Shown here piece after piece: positions 21,201-36,200 of a stretch of DNA of 64,000 nt. Source of the DNA: Apostichopus japonicus (Eukaryota; Echinodermata; Holothuroidea; Aspidochirotida; Stichopodidae); contig NC_092578.1 of NCBI RefSeq assembly GCF_037975245.1, positions 14,802,321 through 14,866,320 of the forward strand, given 5' to 3'. Every line of letters starts with the position of its first letter. Within the stretch, counting starts at the first letter, position 1. The notes under the pieces are model-generated. The model was not told the origin of the DNA, made no database searches, and saw only the letters and a program-made list of their open reading frames with translations. The translations under genes and the position numbers were made by a program.

Positions 21201-24200
21201 TATACTGCGCCCAATGACAAGCTACCTCACAGGTATACCCATTTAACCCCTGGGTGGAGAGAGGCAAGTGAGATAAAGCATCTTGCCCAAGGACACAACA
21301 TAATGAACCAGGCAGGAATCAAACCAGCAATCCTTGGATCACGAGTCCGACACCTTAGCCAATTGGCCACCACGCTCTCACAATGGGTGATTGATGTCAA
21401 AAGGGTTGGGTACTTCGACATTAATGCGTGTGCTCAAGAGACATGGAGATGGTTTTCTGTCTTGAAAGTGAGCAAACCTCCCTCCGTGATCCTACCCCCC
21501 CACCCCCCACCCCTTCTTTGAACATGACCTAGTTCAAGAATTCTAAAAATATGTATCTGTAAATAAGTATATATATATATATAGGGATATACATATATAT
21601 ATAACATTGTTTGATACAGGTGGCAAAAGCCTACAGTGGAATGACGACCCCCTCCTTACCGGTTTCGAACCTCTGGACATACAATCAGCGTCCATGGCCT
21701 AGTTGGTTTGGGTGTCCGAGGTCCAGGTTCGAATCCCGGTGGAAGTTGGAAGTTTTTGCACTGTTCTGGATTTTCCAACTCATTACAATTTCATATATAT
21801 ATATATATATATATACATGTAAATATTCATTTGCCTTAGTCGTTTATTTCTGTTTCATTTAACAGAGTCTGTTCAAATTATCTCTTTTGAGATAGGGCCT
21901 CAGGATTCAAAAATGATTTTGAGTTGGTTAAATAGCATCATCGTTGATTTCAAGAGTACGGCAAAATATGTCGCCAAAAAACAGAACTAGCATTTGTAGC
22001 AAGACAGAACCAATTATGATGCAATTAAATCCACCCAGCGTCAGTTCAGTGCCACAAGGGGCTGACCGGAGACAATTTAAGAACCCATGATTCTTGCTTG
22101 AATTGTCAATGAAGGAAAAATAATCTTATTCCCATCCTATATAGTACATGTAGGGATATGAGGAAAGGAAACAACAAATAATAATGACAAAGACATTTTC
22201 ACGTACCGGAGACAAAATCCACAGAGTAAGAGAAGCTGACGACATCGAGAGTAGTCTGAACAATGGGTAGGATTCTTAATCCTTTGATCTCAAAGGTTGC
22301 ATCAAAGCTAGCAGATCCAAATGTGAAGGTCTGTGTAAAACAAAAGATTATTGTTTGATGATCCAGTCCGAGACAATATTCTCTGTTTTTTTTGTGGGGG
22401 GGGGGGGGAAGGTGCCTTGCAAATTACATTTTTAAACCAATATGAACCAATACTTGCTGTTACAAATGAAATTAGAATACTGGCTGTTTCAACCCTAAGA
22501 GGTGTGCAACTGTCCCAAAGGTTTGTTGCAAAATGTCTTGTGTGTAATCGGATATGGAAGATATAACACTTTCAGAGTAACTAGAAATTATAAATGACCA
22601 TCACCACAAATAAATTTAATGTCTCATATTTCCTGTTAGGCCAACAAACACCTAACAGGACATCAAATGATCAATAAGTTGATTTAGAAAATCAACAACT
22701 GTTTCCACAATTGTCATGGAACTCAAAACAGTCAACTGTTAGGGATGGGGGTGGGGAGGGGAGGGGAAGGGAGGGGAGGGGAGGGAAGGAGAATAGATGA
22801 AGCTCTCCTGTCTGACTGAATTTGCACCTTATTGTTGACAAATTACAAATTTAGGGAGTGCTTAACTGCAGCCAATTGGTAATCCAAACAGTTCTTCTAA
22901 TCTAAATCTAATATTGCTGGTTCTTACATCAGGGCAATTGACTACTCCTTTTTATGAGCTGTCTGGCGGTGGGACAAAGCAGTCAAACTTGTACATTGTA
23001 CTTGAGTTGGAAATTATGAAGGCAGGCTTGCTTCACGTTACTAACTTTTAAACACAAACTTCAAAAGTGCTGGATAATCAGATCCTGTTCCGGGGCTGTA
23101 TATAGTTTATGAGCACACTTTATCTCTTTCTGAATAAATTATCTGCCACAGTTTAACAGTGCTACTGGCTGGCAAATCTGTCACAAGACCAATCATTTTC
23201 ATTTTTCATTATAACTTGTATGGAACACAAGCGGGAACAGACGGCCGGGGGCTTCGTTGATAGGCTAGAATGCCTACGGGCAGGCTGGCTGTCTTGACTA
23301 TATACATGACCCAACCAGGCTAACTCTCCACATTATTTACCTTCACGCCATTGTCTCCATCCATCACAAGCTCAAACGATTCTCCGTCGTAGCTTCTCTC
23401 GAGCTCAAAGGACTGGACTTGGTTGCCATCTTTGGCCTCCAGGGTGATCTGGGTGGGAGTCACATGCCTGTCAAAGACAAACTCCAGGTAGGGGCTCTCG
23501 CCGTGAGCAGCGAGGGTCCATTCTCCCTGGAAACTTCCCCCTTTGGACCCTGGAGAGAAGATGCTTGCGGTGGAACCGATGAGCTCTGTAAAGGGTGTGG
23601 AGAGAAAACATGCATAAAGTATGACTGAGACACAATAACCGATGGTTCGGGGCAGTGTTGGCATCCATGCACCACATTGTGTTTCTAAATGAAGTATATT
23701 TCAGTCTATCAATCAGAGAAAGAAAAAAGGAGATATAAAGAAACGGCTGCAGGGCACAATGAATTTATCCTTCAAGATCATAAACCTTGAATCAGCCTTG
23801 GATGCATTTGCTACATAATTTGGCTCGGTATCGAATACACTTGATCGAAGAGTCTGAGACTACCTTGTTAATATATCCCCATGGTGTGATTATCTGTGGC
23901 ATTAACACCAAACCACACATTTATGGTCTTGACTATAATTGGTCTGTTCATTTTGTCAAACCTAAACATCAGACCTTAACAGATACTTTTATTACCACAC
24001 TGTCTTGGCAAAGATTGCTAGCCTAGTTTCTCTGCCTAATAAGGAGTCAGGGCAGAAGTTTTCATTGTCACTGACTGTTGAGGCTCATGACTGTTGGCAA
24101 ACTGTGGCATTTGTATAAATAGAATGAAATATTAAATATGCTCTGTGCAGTATATCTCTCATGGTGTGGTTTGCTTATTATTACATATTTGGCAAAAAAA

Positions 24201-27200
24201 CCTTTTCCATTTAAAGTTAGCTACTTCAATTAGCTCTTCCTAAAAGTGTCAAGCGCAAGATTTTACAAAAAACATTTTTTAGATTTTGAAAATGACGACA
24301 CGGCAACATACCTTGCGATGAGTAAATGAATATCTCGGCACAGATGCTTTGATCGTACTGGGATGGTTTGAACACGATGTACTTGCAATCGAGATTCAAC
24401 ATATGTTCAACAATGTCCACATCATTGGTGTTACCGGCAAAGGTCTGCAAACAGGAATAACAATAGCCAGCTTGGTCAACATGATCAGATGATAATTCAG
24501 ATTTTGGCATTTGCAACATAACATTATAAACATACCATTGGTCACCATTATCAGATTATGACTCAGATTTTGGCATTTGCAATATAATATATTGGCATAC
24601 TCCTGGTCAACATCATAAGATTATTACTCTGATTTTTCCATTTGCAACATAACATAATAAACAGACTCTTGGTCAACATGATGAGATTATTATACAATAG
24701 ATTTGATTTTCTTTTTTTTAAATTTTATCCCCCAAATATAAGCAAGTAAAATTAGCACACTAAATTGCCATAAATATAGTGTCAACAATAGTCTTGTTCA
24801 ACATGGAATACGACACAAAACTTTATATGACAAGTTTTATCGCTCAAATCTTGCATGACGAAACCGTCTGTCAGTTTTGAATGTTTCTTGGGATGTCTAA
24901 TATTATGATTCTTAGTACAAGCTGGGGGGTTGAGAGAGGATGGGGGGGTTCATGTGGATCTCCACAGCTAAGGCAATAAAACTTAACATTACATAAGCAC
25001 CATAGGCCGCAAGGAGTTTGGGTGGGGGGGGGGGGCGGGTGTCTGCCATTGGGGAATTACACTTTTGAAGTTGCAAAAGCCCAAATCCAAAACCTAAAAT
25101 TGCAATGCACAATGCACAAAACTGTTACGAAAATTTATGTAGGAGGTTGCCAACGTTTTGACATGTTTTCCACGTACACCAACGTTTAATTATGATATCG
25201 AATAGGCGGACTTACATGTTGCGACCCAGATTTAGCGTAATGGTGTCTACATTCCAGTTGATATTCCGACAGCCCGGCTCCGTTGCAACCCTTGCTTTCG
25301 ATTCTTGTCACTTCCTGCAACTCGGAGAGGCTGAAGAGTACGCCTGATTGGTCTATCGGATCGGATTCTTCCCATCTGAAGTGGAGATAATGGTTGGCCA
25401 GCTCCCGGATGTCTTCCACGGCTGGGGACTCGTCCACGACAGAGACGGCTGAGAATCGACCAATCAGAGAGCAGCGAGTACAGACATAGCAGTAGTTGCT
25501 GTTACTTATACTGAAGCAGCTTCAAAGACAAGCTTCTACAATTCTCGACAAAAAAACCTCTCATCACCGGTAGCCTACAATTTTTTTTTTATTATATATA
25601 TATATATTTTCTGGGTCAAATTTGCTGGTGTCGATGGAAAGGGGACTTATTATCAGGAATTATGGTTAACAGCAGAGCTTCTACTTGCCAACACCTAAGC
25701 CTAAAAATGGCTTTGTTTGCTAGATGTCACATGAAATTTATGTTTTACTTAATCCGACTCAAGCGATATATAGTACTGATTAGAAGAAGAAGAAGATGAA
25801 TTCAACTAACCTTCCTCAATCTGGAGGTAAAATACTCCAAAGAAGCTTGCCTCGTCTTGCCACGAAGTGACCTCGACCCTGAGACCCTCGCAAGATATGA
25901 AATCCAACTGCACCGTCTCTCCAGTTGAAAATATCTGCAAAAGTGATGACAAGAAAAAAGGCTTTTAATTTTGACGACCTCGACTGACATAAAACAAAAA
26001 TGCATCTTAATTATGTAAAAATACAAAACAAAAAAGGAACTAGAAACCTGGTTTAAACAAATATCATAACCTCAAAGCCATGAGTATGTTTCTACATCTT
26101 TGCTCTAGCATACATACAGCTTTACAAGTGCCATATTCTCATTTTTCTTAAAGCTTGAATTATTTAAGCTATTAGAGCAGGGGTGGGCAACCTTTTTGAA
26201 TGAATGGGCCAGATATAAGGAGTGAAAAATTGACTGGGCTGTACCTAACCAACGACCTGCTGTTGATTTCAAACCTTTGATTCCGAGGACTTTCAAGCAA
26301 TAGGTGTGTGTACTTAATCTGTATTCACAGAAACATAATGTCATTACAGTACAGTTGATAATTAATGGGGATAATAGGCCTACCTGACAGCATCATTAGT
26401 TCGGATAAATTATAAGCAGCTAGCTTGTTTTTTGTGATGATGTAAAATAGATTGATTGTTTTCTTTCAACTCACAGGAGGCGAAAAAAATCACTGGCGGG
26501 CCGCATGTGGCCCGCGGGCCGTGGGTTGCCCACCCCTGTATTAGAGTATCCTTCCCCGTAATTGGTTACCACGGTTACGACTAGTAGTATCAACACAACA
26601 CACACCTCAATGCCGTGAAGTTCTGACTTCCTGGAAAAGATGGGCTGGGCAGTTTCGTATTTTTACCGGCCGGAATGCAGTTTGCTACTCCTGTCTTCTG
26701 GTTACTACTTGTAATCACAATTGTACAATTTTGCTGTGTTTAGAAGTAGACAAGTACCAAGTAGACTGACAAAACTTGAATCCATCAGAACAACAACTGC
26801 TTGTCTGATAGACCTAACGATTTAGAATTACTGTCTTCCGTCGTTATGACGACATGTGGATCCGTCCTCCAATTGTCACAGAATATTTGTGCAAACGTTT
26901 CGACAAAGCGTGGTCATAACACTTACCAAAATGTTGACATCACGTTCAACTAAAAACACAAAAACCATTTTTTGCATAGACGGATCGAGGGATTTATTAC
27001 CGTCTAACCACTTTTCCTCCCATCTTCGAGAAAATACAAAATTATACAGAGTCAACTACTTGAAATGCATGCTACCGTTTCACAAGTTTCAGCTTTCCAA
27101 AACTACTGTATATGCCGGCTAGCTTGGGCAAAACGCCCACGACTGTTTCATGGATTTAAAAAAAAAGTTATGCCGAACATTACTAAATCAGCTGGTTGAA

Positions 27201-30200
27201 ACACTCACCACGGTCTCATCATACTCAATCTCTGTCCACTGATTTTCTCCGGAGAGATATTGCAGTTTATACGTCGAGATGGTAGATTCCTCGTCCAGCG
27301 AAAATCCCGACAGAGTCAGAGCTCGGCTGAAGTAGACTTCCTGCGTCTCTCCCTCTCCCGAAGAGAGAGCATCCCAGGCCCATCTGATGACGTTGCCGTC
27401 GTAGATTGGGCCAGTCACCACCTGTGGGGCCTCTCTTAGTTCTTTACAAACAAAAGAGGCGGCAGTGGGGTGGGGTGAGAGGAAATACACATGAATTTGT
27501 ATAGACAAATATCTCAATAGCAGAGGTAAATATAATTGGGGAGCCAGGTCAATTTCTCTCTATGCATATATGATAGACCATAAAATATGCATCAATATAT
27601 CATCAAGATATAGAAATTGATTAAGTTGTTTTTGACAGTGCAGGTTTGAACATTTCCAGAAAGCTTCTCTCAAAGAAATAAAAACTCATATAAGTAGATT
27701 TATTTAAAAAAAATATATATATTAAACAGTGAAAATGTGCGGTATACCCTTGAAAGAGTGATATGTGATGAAAAAAATATCAAAATAATTGAACACTATC
27801 ACTTAACTGCAGGGTCACCAAGCAGAGACAGAGGGGGATGTGTACACAGTGGCGGAGCTAAGGGTATTGGTCAGGAGGGGCGAGAATGGTCTGTAGGGGA
27901 GCTTTCGACACTATCTAAGCGGAGCGCCACCACAGGTTGGCGCGTAGCGTACAGAAATCTTTTGAGTAAAGATACCCCCTAGATTGCTGGAAATATCCCT
28001 TTCCGGGCCTGGCTAATTTGCAGATAAACGAAGAATAAATAGGTGTCATCGCGTAATTACACCAACAAAATGTGACAAATGTCAATAGGTAGATGAGAGC
28101 GCAATAAAAAAGTCAATGATCGCGAATAAGTAAAATGTGGTAAAGAGCTGAAAAGGGCGCCAGCAGTCCATTTGAGTCCGTCAGGGGGTTGGGGCATCCG
28201 CCCCCCCCCACTGTATGGACGCTCCGCCACTGTGGTGTACAGTGAAAGACAGCTCAATGTTTCTACGAGATGCACTGTTGATGGTAAACTAAAGCTATAG
28301 TTATTGGTTAAGTCCAGACTCCTTATTCCGCCCATTCCCCAAACCCATCCCCACCCCGTCCCCTAACCCCCACCTCCTCATGCCACACATTTCCCCTCCC
28401 ATTTTAATTATTCATAAATTCCACCCTCTATGCCATCCACGCACCCCTCTGTGAAAAGTGTTTAAAAAGAAAAGTAAGAAAGGGAAAAAAAATGCCCAGA
28501 AAATGAAGCATCGAGATGACAGGGTCCATTCAAGTAGTAAGGCAGAGAGAAATAAAACTCACCAGTTCCCATGTACAAACGTATCCACATGGCTGGTTTC
28601 GAGTGCCAGTCAAGCATGAAGATCCTGAGACGAGATGTGAAGATGGCCGGTGAGTAGATGTGGTCCCTCGGGCTAGAATCGTCATCGTTACCTACAATCC
28701 TCTGAAAGAAAAAGATTAAAAGTTATGTCGGTCCACTTCCCTCGAAATATGCTGGAAAGATCAAAACTGGTCACCATCGATCACCAAATTTTACGACAAA
28801 TCTTTCACACAAAGTTCATTCCCATAACACTTTCTTACTCGGTGAAAAAACTTAAAATATCTGATTTGAGATGCCTCAATTTGTGTGGGGATCTTCTTTG
28901 GACAGATCTAGTAACACCTTATTAGAGTCCATTTGAACATGTTTTTTTTTTAAATTAAATTTTGGGGGTTGTTAATGTTTGGGATGCAAATATTTATATG
29001 ACGGTCTTGCATTAAAGGAAACTGCATATAAAACTATCACATTTTAAATTTTTATGAAATATGTATAGTTTTTATATAATTTCTTCTTGCATGCGAAATA
29101 AAACTTGACATGTCAAGCTAATCAGCCGCATCCTCATGGTATTTTGATATCCAATGATATCATAAGGAGTCACTAAATCAATATAAAAAAATCCATGTTT
29201 TGGGTTTTAGATTTACAGATGAAAAAGCCAACTTGACCGACCAAGTCTTCCATGACTTCTCCGTCACGAAGCCACGTCCACTGGTTGGTGTACGGATTAA
29301 GGTACATGATCTTATACTCGGACACCCACTCCTCGAAACCCGGTCGGCCTGTGGTGGAAAATCCACGGATGTGTACCGCGTATCCGAAGGAGAATTCCAG
29401 GTAAATGTTTCTGTCGAAGGTCAGTGGATGCCATTCGTAGTCAAAATTTTCTGTAACAAAAAGTAATTTGACTTCCAAAAATACAAATTTCAAAGGACTA
29501 TACTTAACTAAGGTTGAAGAAAAGTGAGACTTTGTTTATTCTTTGTTTGTTTTTAATAGAAAAATTAGACTTTATATTCGAATTTATTTTTCAAGCTACG
29601 AGCATTTTTTTTCCACCCTCTACACTACTCGAGTGAAAATATTTTTCGTTAGAGTATTTATAACAATCACATCTCTTAGTGGGTCAGTTCCACAGGTGTG
29701 CTCCAGGGGTTTGGCTAAATATCCTCCGTTTCAAAATGAAATACGTAAACTGAGGCAGGCGATGTGTAAGACGTTGTCCATTAGTCTAAATACATTCCAT
29801 GTGCTAAGTAAAAGACCGTAGAAGTCAAGATATCTCTGCCATTAGAATGGGATTTAAGTAATTAAACTTCAACCTAAATATGAGAATATGAAATATGTAA
29901 GAGTAGCTTTCAATTTTTCACCACTGATGTCAGGTACTAAAGCTACTCAATATTCATGCAGAATGATGACTTTTTTCTGGGTACAACTACTATTTACAAA
30001 CAATGTCTATTCCTTTCAGATGTTTCTTAACAATCCTTTAGTGGAATATGGCACCAAAAAACGAAAAGAAGAAAATAATAAATTTGATACTAGACCAGAC
30101 CAAACATTGAACTAACTGCAATTTCTACAACAGTGATAATGCCATATTCAACTTTTCCTAAACAATACAGTGATTTGACACTTGAAAATATAAAATTGGG

Positions 30201-33200
30201 CAATCTTAATTACTTTGTTTCTATATTAGCAGTGAAATTAAGGAAGCCAGAGATATTGGGGATAATATTTATTTTCAAAAGGAGAAAAAAGGGGTTAAAT
30301 ATTTCCCAAAGTATGAATTGGTGACTTACCGATTGGCTCTACACCTCCAAATGTGCTGACCTCTCTAGGAATCTGGAGGAAATCTGAAGAAAACAAAACA
30401 AATTAAGAATATTAATTACATGAAAATAGTCATCAAATTGGAAATATTGAAAAAATTGGAAGCATGGTCTCTAGTGGCATCTCAGGTTAAACTGTTTTAT
30501 TAGCAAAAAGTTGTTAATTCAAGAAAGTCTTCCATTAAAGCCCTTATGGGATTGACAAATAGGACGTTCCACTTTGAGGCAACTCTTCACACACACCAGC
30601 ACAAACTGTATAACACTATTAAATTCATATTATTCTAAAGACAGTCTCCCCAAACCGTGTGCGGCCATCTGAAAAAGTTAACTTTCCGTTGCTTGCAAGT
30701 GACGTTTTGTTCGTGTCGCTACAAAATGCAGACAGTACAGTAATGAAACGTGATACCTTGTTATCTTTAGCTGGGCCTGAGATGTCCATCGCTGTATTGT
30801 TTGTACACTGTGATGTGGGTATTGACCGCAGCTGTATGTACTGACTGTACACTAGTGTCTAATTACTGACGGTAGCAAGCTGTGTGGGTATTTTCTCGGA
30901 TCAATGGTGGTGTCTAACACTTCTGTTACACCTCATTCGAAACTAGGTCAGATTACGTTTAGACGTTTCTTTTGCGCGAGTCTTCACACCCTTTAAAGTT
31001 CCCAAAGGCAATTACTCCATCTTTGCTGACAAGCAGAATCTGATCAAATTGTCTGGTTTCAATATCTATAATCAAGTTTCTATGTACAACAAATTTGTAG
31101 TTTACAGAAATATGAGAACTTGTCACCTTCCTGCAACCTTGTGGGAAATGCAACTTAACAGAGTTGATAACAAAATCTTAGAAATGTGCCTTGCTAGGTG
31201 AATGCTTACCACCTAATGAGGGTGCTACATAATCCACTATGGGTCCACCGCCAGATATTATCAAAGGCTCTACCTTGAGATTAGGATCCAAAGGCTGTCC
31301 TTCCACACCTGCCGTAAGAAAGAGGAAAAGAAAAAAAAGTTTAAAATAGGTTTTCTTCCACACAACTAATTAAAGTGAGTATAATACTCATGTTTGTTTC
31401 AATTTTGTCATGTCAATGGTTTGATTGTACATTTTATTGTATCAGAAATATGAGAGCTTGTCAGCTTCCTGCAACCTTGTGGGAAATGCAACTTAACAGA
31501 GTTAAAAAAATCTTAGAAAGGCGCCTTGCTAGGTGAATGCTTACCACCTTCTGAGGGTGCTACATAATCCACTATGGGTCCACCGCCAGATATTATCAAA
31601 GGATCTACCTTGAGATTAGGATCCAAAGGCTGTCCTACCACACCCGCTGTAAGAAAGAGGAAAAGAAAAAAAAAGTTTAAAATAGGTTTTCTTCCACACA
31701 ACTAATTAAAGTGAGTATAATACTCATGTTTGTTTCAATTTTGTCATATGTCAATGGTTTGATTGTACATTTTATTGTATCAGGCATTATTATTACTGTA
31801 ACCATGAATTTTTGCTCTCAATATCATTTGGCAAACTATCTATATCACAAATTAGCAAAAATAAAAACTAGAGTACCAATGGTGCAGAAGCTCATACCTT
31901 TTCGAGCTTAAAAATGTATGGCCCACAAAACCAATTTTGGGCCCATGAGGGATACCCCCCCCCCTCCGTTAGCAGAACCCTGGCCACACCACTGGCTATA
32001 ATTCCTATTTTCCCCTTTAAATCATATTTTACCCACTCTCTCAGACAATACCACTGACCTACCCTATTAAACTTTCTCCCCTCTACCTTAGCTGAAATAA
32101 CTTCACAAGCACTCCTTACAAGACATAACTTCACAAGCTGCCTACATACCTCAGGCTCAAAGACTTCTAAGAATCAGCAAGTGCTGATTGGCTATAGGGC
32201 TCTCATGCTTACAGTTCAACAGTTAATAACAACTCCCAGTCCTGCTTTAATTCCACTAACAGCCTCTGCAGAGCTTAACCACAAATGTAAAAAAACACTG
32301 CAGAGACTGGGAGACAAATTAAAGGAGCTTTGGCAAAAAGTGAAGGCTCAGATTTTTTTTAAACAATGGGGATTAATTGTAATTAATTAACTTTTGACCA
32401 AAAATTTTTAGGCATCACCTTATTCATACACAATCCAACAATCATCAGTTCAACTTTGAATATGATCCATCAAAATCTTGAGGAGATTGAGATATTTGAA
32501 AATATTACAAAGAATGACCCCCGATGACCCCCTAAATGACATTTGACCTCAATTTTCCTAACACCCCTCGTAACTCTCATCCCGAGGAACATTGTGACGA
32601 AGTTTCATTATAATTGGCCATACACTATACGAACAGGAGCAATTTGAAAATATAGGGCCGCGGCCCGGGCCACAAAAGACCCCTAGTTGATCTTTGATCT
32701 CAAATTCATGAACACCCTGAAGGTAAAACTACCATAGTACTATCGTGACAAACCCTCAATATTGTACCATGGAATCTGTAGGAGAAGAAGCATTTTGCGT
32801 ATTTCCACAAAATGGCCCATTATGGCCCACAGGTGACCTTTGACCCCAAATTTTGGACCATCTCTGATGGCCCTATACCCAATGGTCCTTGTGTCCAAGT
32901 TTCATGAAATCCCATCAAACACTGTGCGAGTGGCAGTGGTTTTACCAATTGTTGACGGATAGAGTGATAGAGTGATAGACGCTGCACTGTAACAATAGCT
33001 CACACCAGCATGCTGGTATGAGCTAAAAACTTTAAGAAAAACGTTAAGAAATCATGAGATGGCTCTTTGTCAACCAGATATTTGACTGCTTAGAAAAAAA
33101 TAGATTTATAAGTTTAACTATCTATATATAGAGACAGGTTAGCTTCAATTTCAACGTTGTCACTTTGAACAAAATGTCATAAAGTGCAGCTTAATTTGAC

Positions 33201-36200
33201 TGCTTCATAAATAATGATTGTTATCGGTTGCAAGGAGAGAAAATGTCTGTTATTTATTGTTAAGAGTATAAAGTTAAACACAATATTTCCAAAGTGTTCC
33301 AAAGTCCAAGCAGTGTACATACTAACACTTTCTGACGTTAGAAGTTTCAAAACATGAACAGAAATTACCGTTACTCTGATGAGCTAGATTAATAAAACTT
33401 TACCAGTATAAAGCAGACAGAATACTTTGGGAGAAAGTTACCTGGTTCAACTTCGTACAATTCTGGCTGTAATTTCAAATGTTCAAAGCTAATGGACTTG
33501 AGTGGTGCTCTGGACTTTTCGCTCCATTGCTCTGGCAACATGCCAGCATTCACCTGGTTGGCAGAAAAGCTCTTGACAACCAGGGCTTCTGGTTGTTTAG
33601 GGTTGACACCCAAAACTTGAGTTTCAAAGTCTATGGAATGATTTACAAATAAATTGATGAGGATTAAAGAAAAACTGTTATGAATTAGATGCCATTGACG
33701 AGAATAATTTAAACAAAAAAAGGGAAAATGATATATGAAGCTTACTAATTCATCTACTACATTGTCAAGTGATTTTACATACATCAAAATCATACAATCT
33801 AGATCATCATAACAATTTGAAAGAAAATGTCAAATCACAGATAAATATCAGCAATGCAAATTATTCTGTGGCCTCTTAAGCAATAGGCGATAGGAAGAGA
33901 GGGGGGGCAGGGATGGAGTAGGAGGTTCCATATCTCCTTTGTTATGAACTGGAAAATTCATGATGTACTGTACTTTCAAATGTTCAATGCAAAACATCTC
34001 AGCATTTCATTAGAGTTTGCATTTCAGTTGCAGTCCCAAAAAGCTGATCGTATCTAATTAAGCAAAGTGAAGAGATAAGGGGCAAGTAACATAGCTGAAT
34101 TTAAGTTCTCAGTTGTTGCGATAACCTTATTAATATTACTTAGGTCTAACAGTTTAGGCTAGGGCCTAGGCTAGGCCTACTAAAGCCAGATAGGCTAGTC
34201 TAGCTTAGTTCAGTAGAAAAAAGATCAGGAGGGACAATAAAGTCCCCATTAGGGTCCCTATGAGAGGGGGGAAAATCCTGAAGACACAAAATATCGAACC
34301 AATTACAATGTCTAAAGGGCTTCATCCAAAGCATTCTTAAACCCATTCACACGTACTTGCAAGTACAACTTTCTCAGGCAAACCATTCCATTCATTCACA
34401 TTTCACAACCTAGTATTAGACAAAATGCATGCATTGCAATGCCGAACATTAATCCTACTTTGTAACTTCTGGAGTTTTAGGCAATGACCACTGGTACAAC
34501 TTACTACTATTAGCAAACATGAAAAAGTCAGTGAAGGATAAATTGTCAAAACCATCATATCTTGAAAACCTTACATAACCTCCTAAGCTCCAGTGTGGTG
34601 AGCTCAGATTCAGCAGCTGTAACCGCCTATAATAAGGAACACCCTGTAAGAAACTTATCATCCTATTAGCCCTCCTCTGGACCTTCTCGAGTACTTTGGT
34701 ATCCTTAGCAAAATATCGCTACAGCCTAAGTTAGGCATATAGCCTAAAATTGGGTAGGCTAGGCCTGTAGGCTTAAAACTTTAGTTTAAACTTTACCTTT
34801 TTAAAAAATTTAAAGTTAATGTACTTAAATTACTGTGGTTAAATAGACATTTAATTTACCGTATATATTTGAAAAGAAAGTTTACAAAAATAGAAATCTC
34901 AAATTAAAATAAAACTTTTAAGCTAATACAATAATCATACACAATCTGCGCAATCGCAAAACATGATCATAATACAGACTTCTCGCGTAACTGCTGTAGA
35001 GTAAACTTGTTTAAAGTCAATTTGCCAAATCACGTCTCTTCAATTACGGACGAGGCAGTTTCTTCAGTAAAGTTACGATTTCCTTAGCTTTTATTTTCTT
35101 CTCACAACAGAGGTGAGATAGATACGTTGGTGAACGCCAACGTCATAGCTTAATTTATATAATTTGTGAGAAAGTAGTTCGCTGGACTAAGCAAAAATGG
35201 GTCGAAAAAGAACGGAGAACTGGTTTGTTCTCATGAAGTCAAAACATTCGAATTCACGGTTATAGGGTGCACGTTGTTAAAGAAATAGTTATTTTGACGG
35301 TCTTCATAGATTATGTTGACATTCACCAAAATACACATGGATGAGCGGCTGAAGAGGGTTCATTCTTGAAATCGGGAGACGAGAGGGGAAAGGGGTTGGC
35401 ACAAACTTTGAGGGGTAAGTGGGACATGTGAGATTTATTTTTAAGGGGCAAAACGCAAAGTCATTTGAAAACTTTCGGACTAAATGGATCCTTTGTAGGC
35501 CTATCATCAGGCACCACAAATTCCATTAATTGAATGTTTTTCAGTACTAGGCCTAACACTTTTCAATTGACATTTTTCTAAGTAATTCTCAATAACAGTG
35601 TTGTTTTCATTACACTTTTATACATGTTTTCAACATCACCACTTTTCAATTGCAAGCATAAGAAAAAAACACAATAATATCGGCATTGTGGCATGCCTCG
35701 ACTCCAGTTATCAAAAATAGCTGAAAATAATAGAAAATGAATCGTGTAGTATGCAGGCGCGGCGGAACGGAAAAATTATTGGGGGGGGGGGGGGCTAATG
35801 TGTGGAGACTATCTAAGCGGAGCGCCACCATCGGTTGGCGCGGAGCGTACAAGAAAATTTTGGGTTATTTCAAACCCCCAGATGGCGGGAAACGGCACTT
35901 CCCATGTGTTTTATGCTGCGAATACCTAGCCCTAAAATATGGGTCTCAAGTCTGCAATTTCTCAGATTGCACGTAAAAGTCTGTAAAAACATTGTAATTT
36001 GTATATTCGATGGCGTTTTAAGAGAGTAGCTATTATACTCGTAGTGTACTCGCAAAGACGTTTTTGAGTGTAGTAAGGGCAGTGGCGGAGCTAGGGGTAT
36101 TGGTCGGGGGGGGGGCAAGAATGGTCTGTAGGGGCGCTTTCGACACTATCTAAGCGGAGCGCCACCACAGGTTGGCGCGGAGCGTACAGAAAAATTTTGA

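Larger units (their letters stand above)
31090..31785 (-). repeat. Tandem duplication (~345 bp x 2) containing a complete coding exon
   Basis: Copy 1 is about 31090-31440 and copy 2 about 31445-31785. Both include the exon, both splice sites and flanking intron (for example GCAACCTTGTGGGAAATGCA and TTAAAATAGGTTTTCTTCCA in both). Identity is about 95% by eye, indicating a recent event. Confidence 0.92.

Noticed and set aside
23460-23677. Alternative minus-strand start (MVHGCQHCPEP or MPTLPRTIGY frames) near D5
   Set aside because: These frames run through the intron or overlap the real exon in another frame. The D5 exon is entered by a clear acceptor at 23585.
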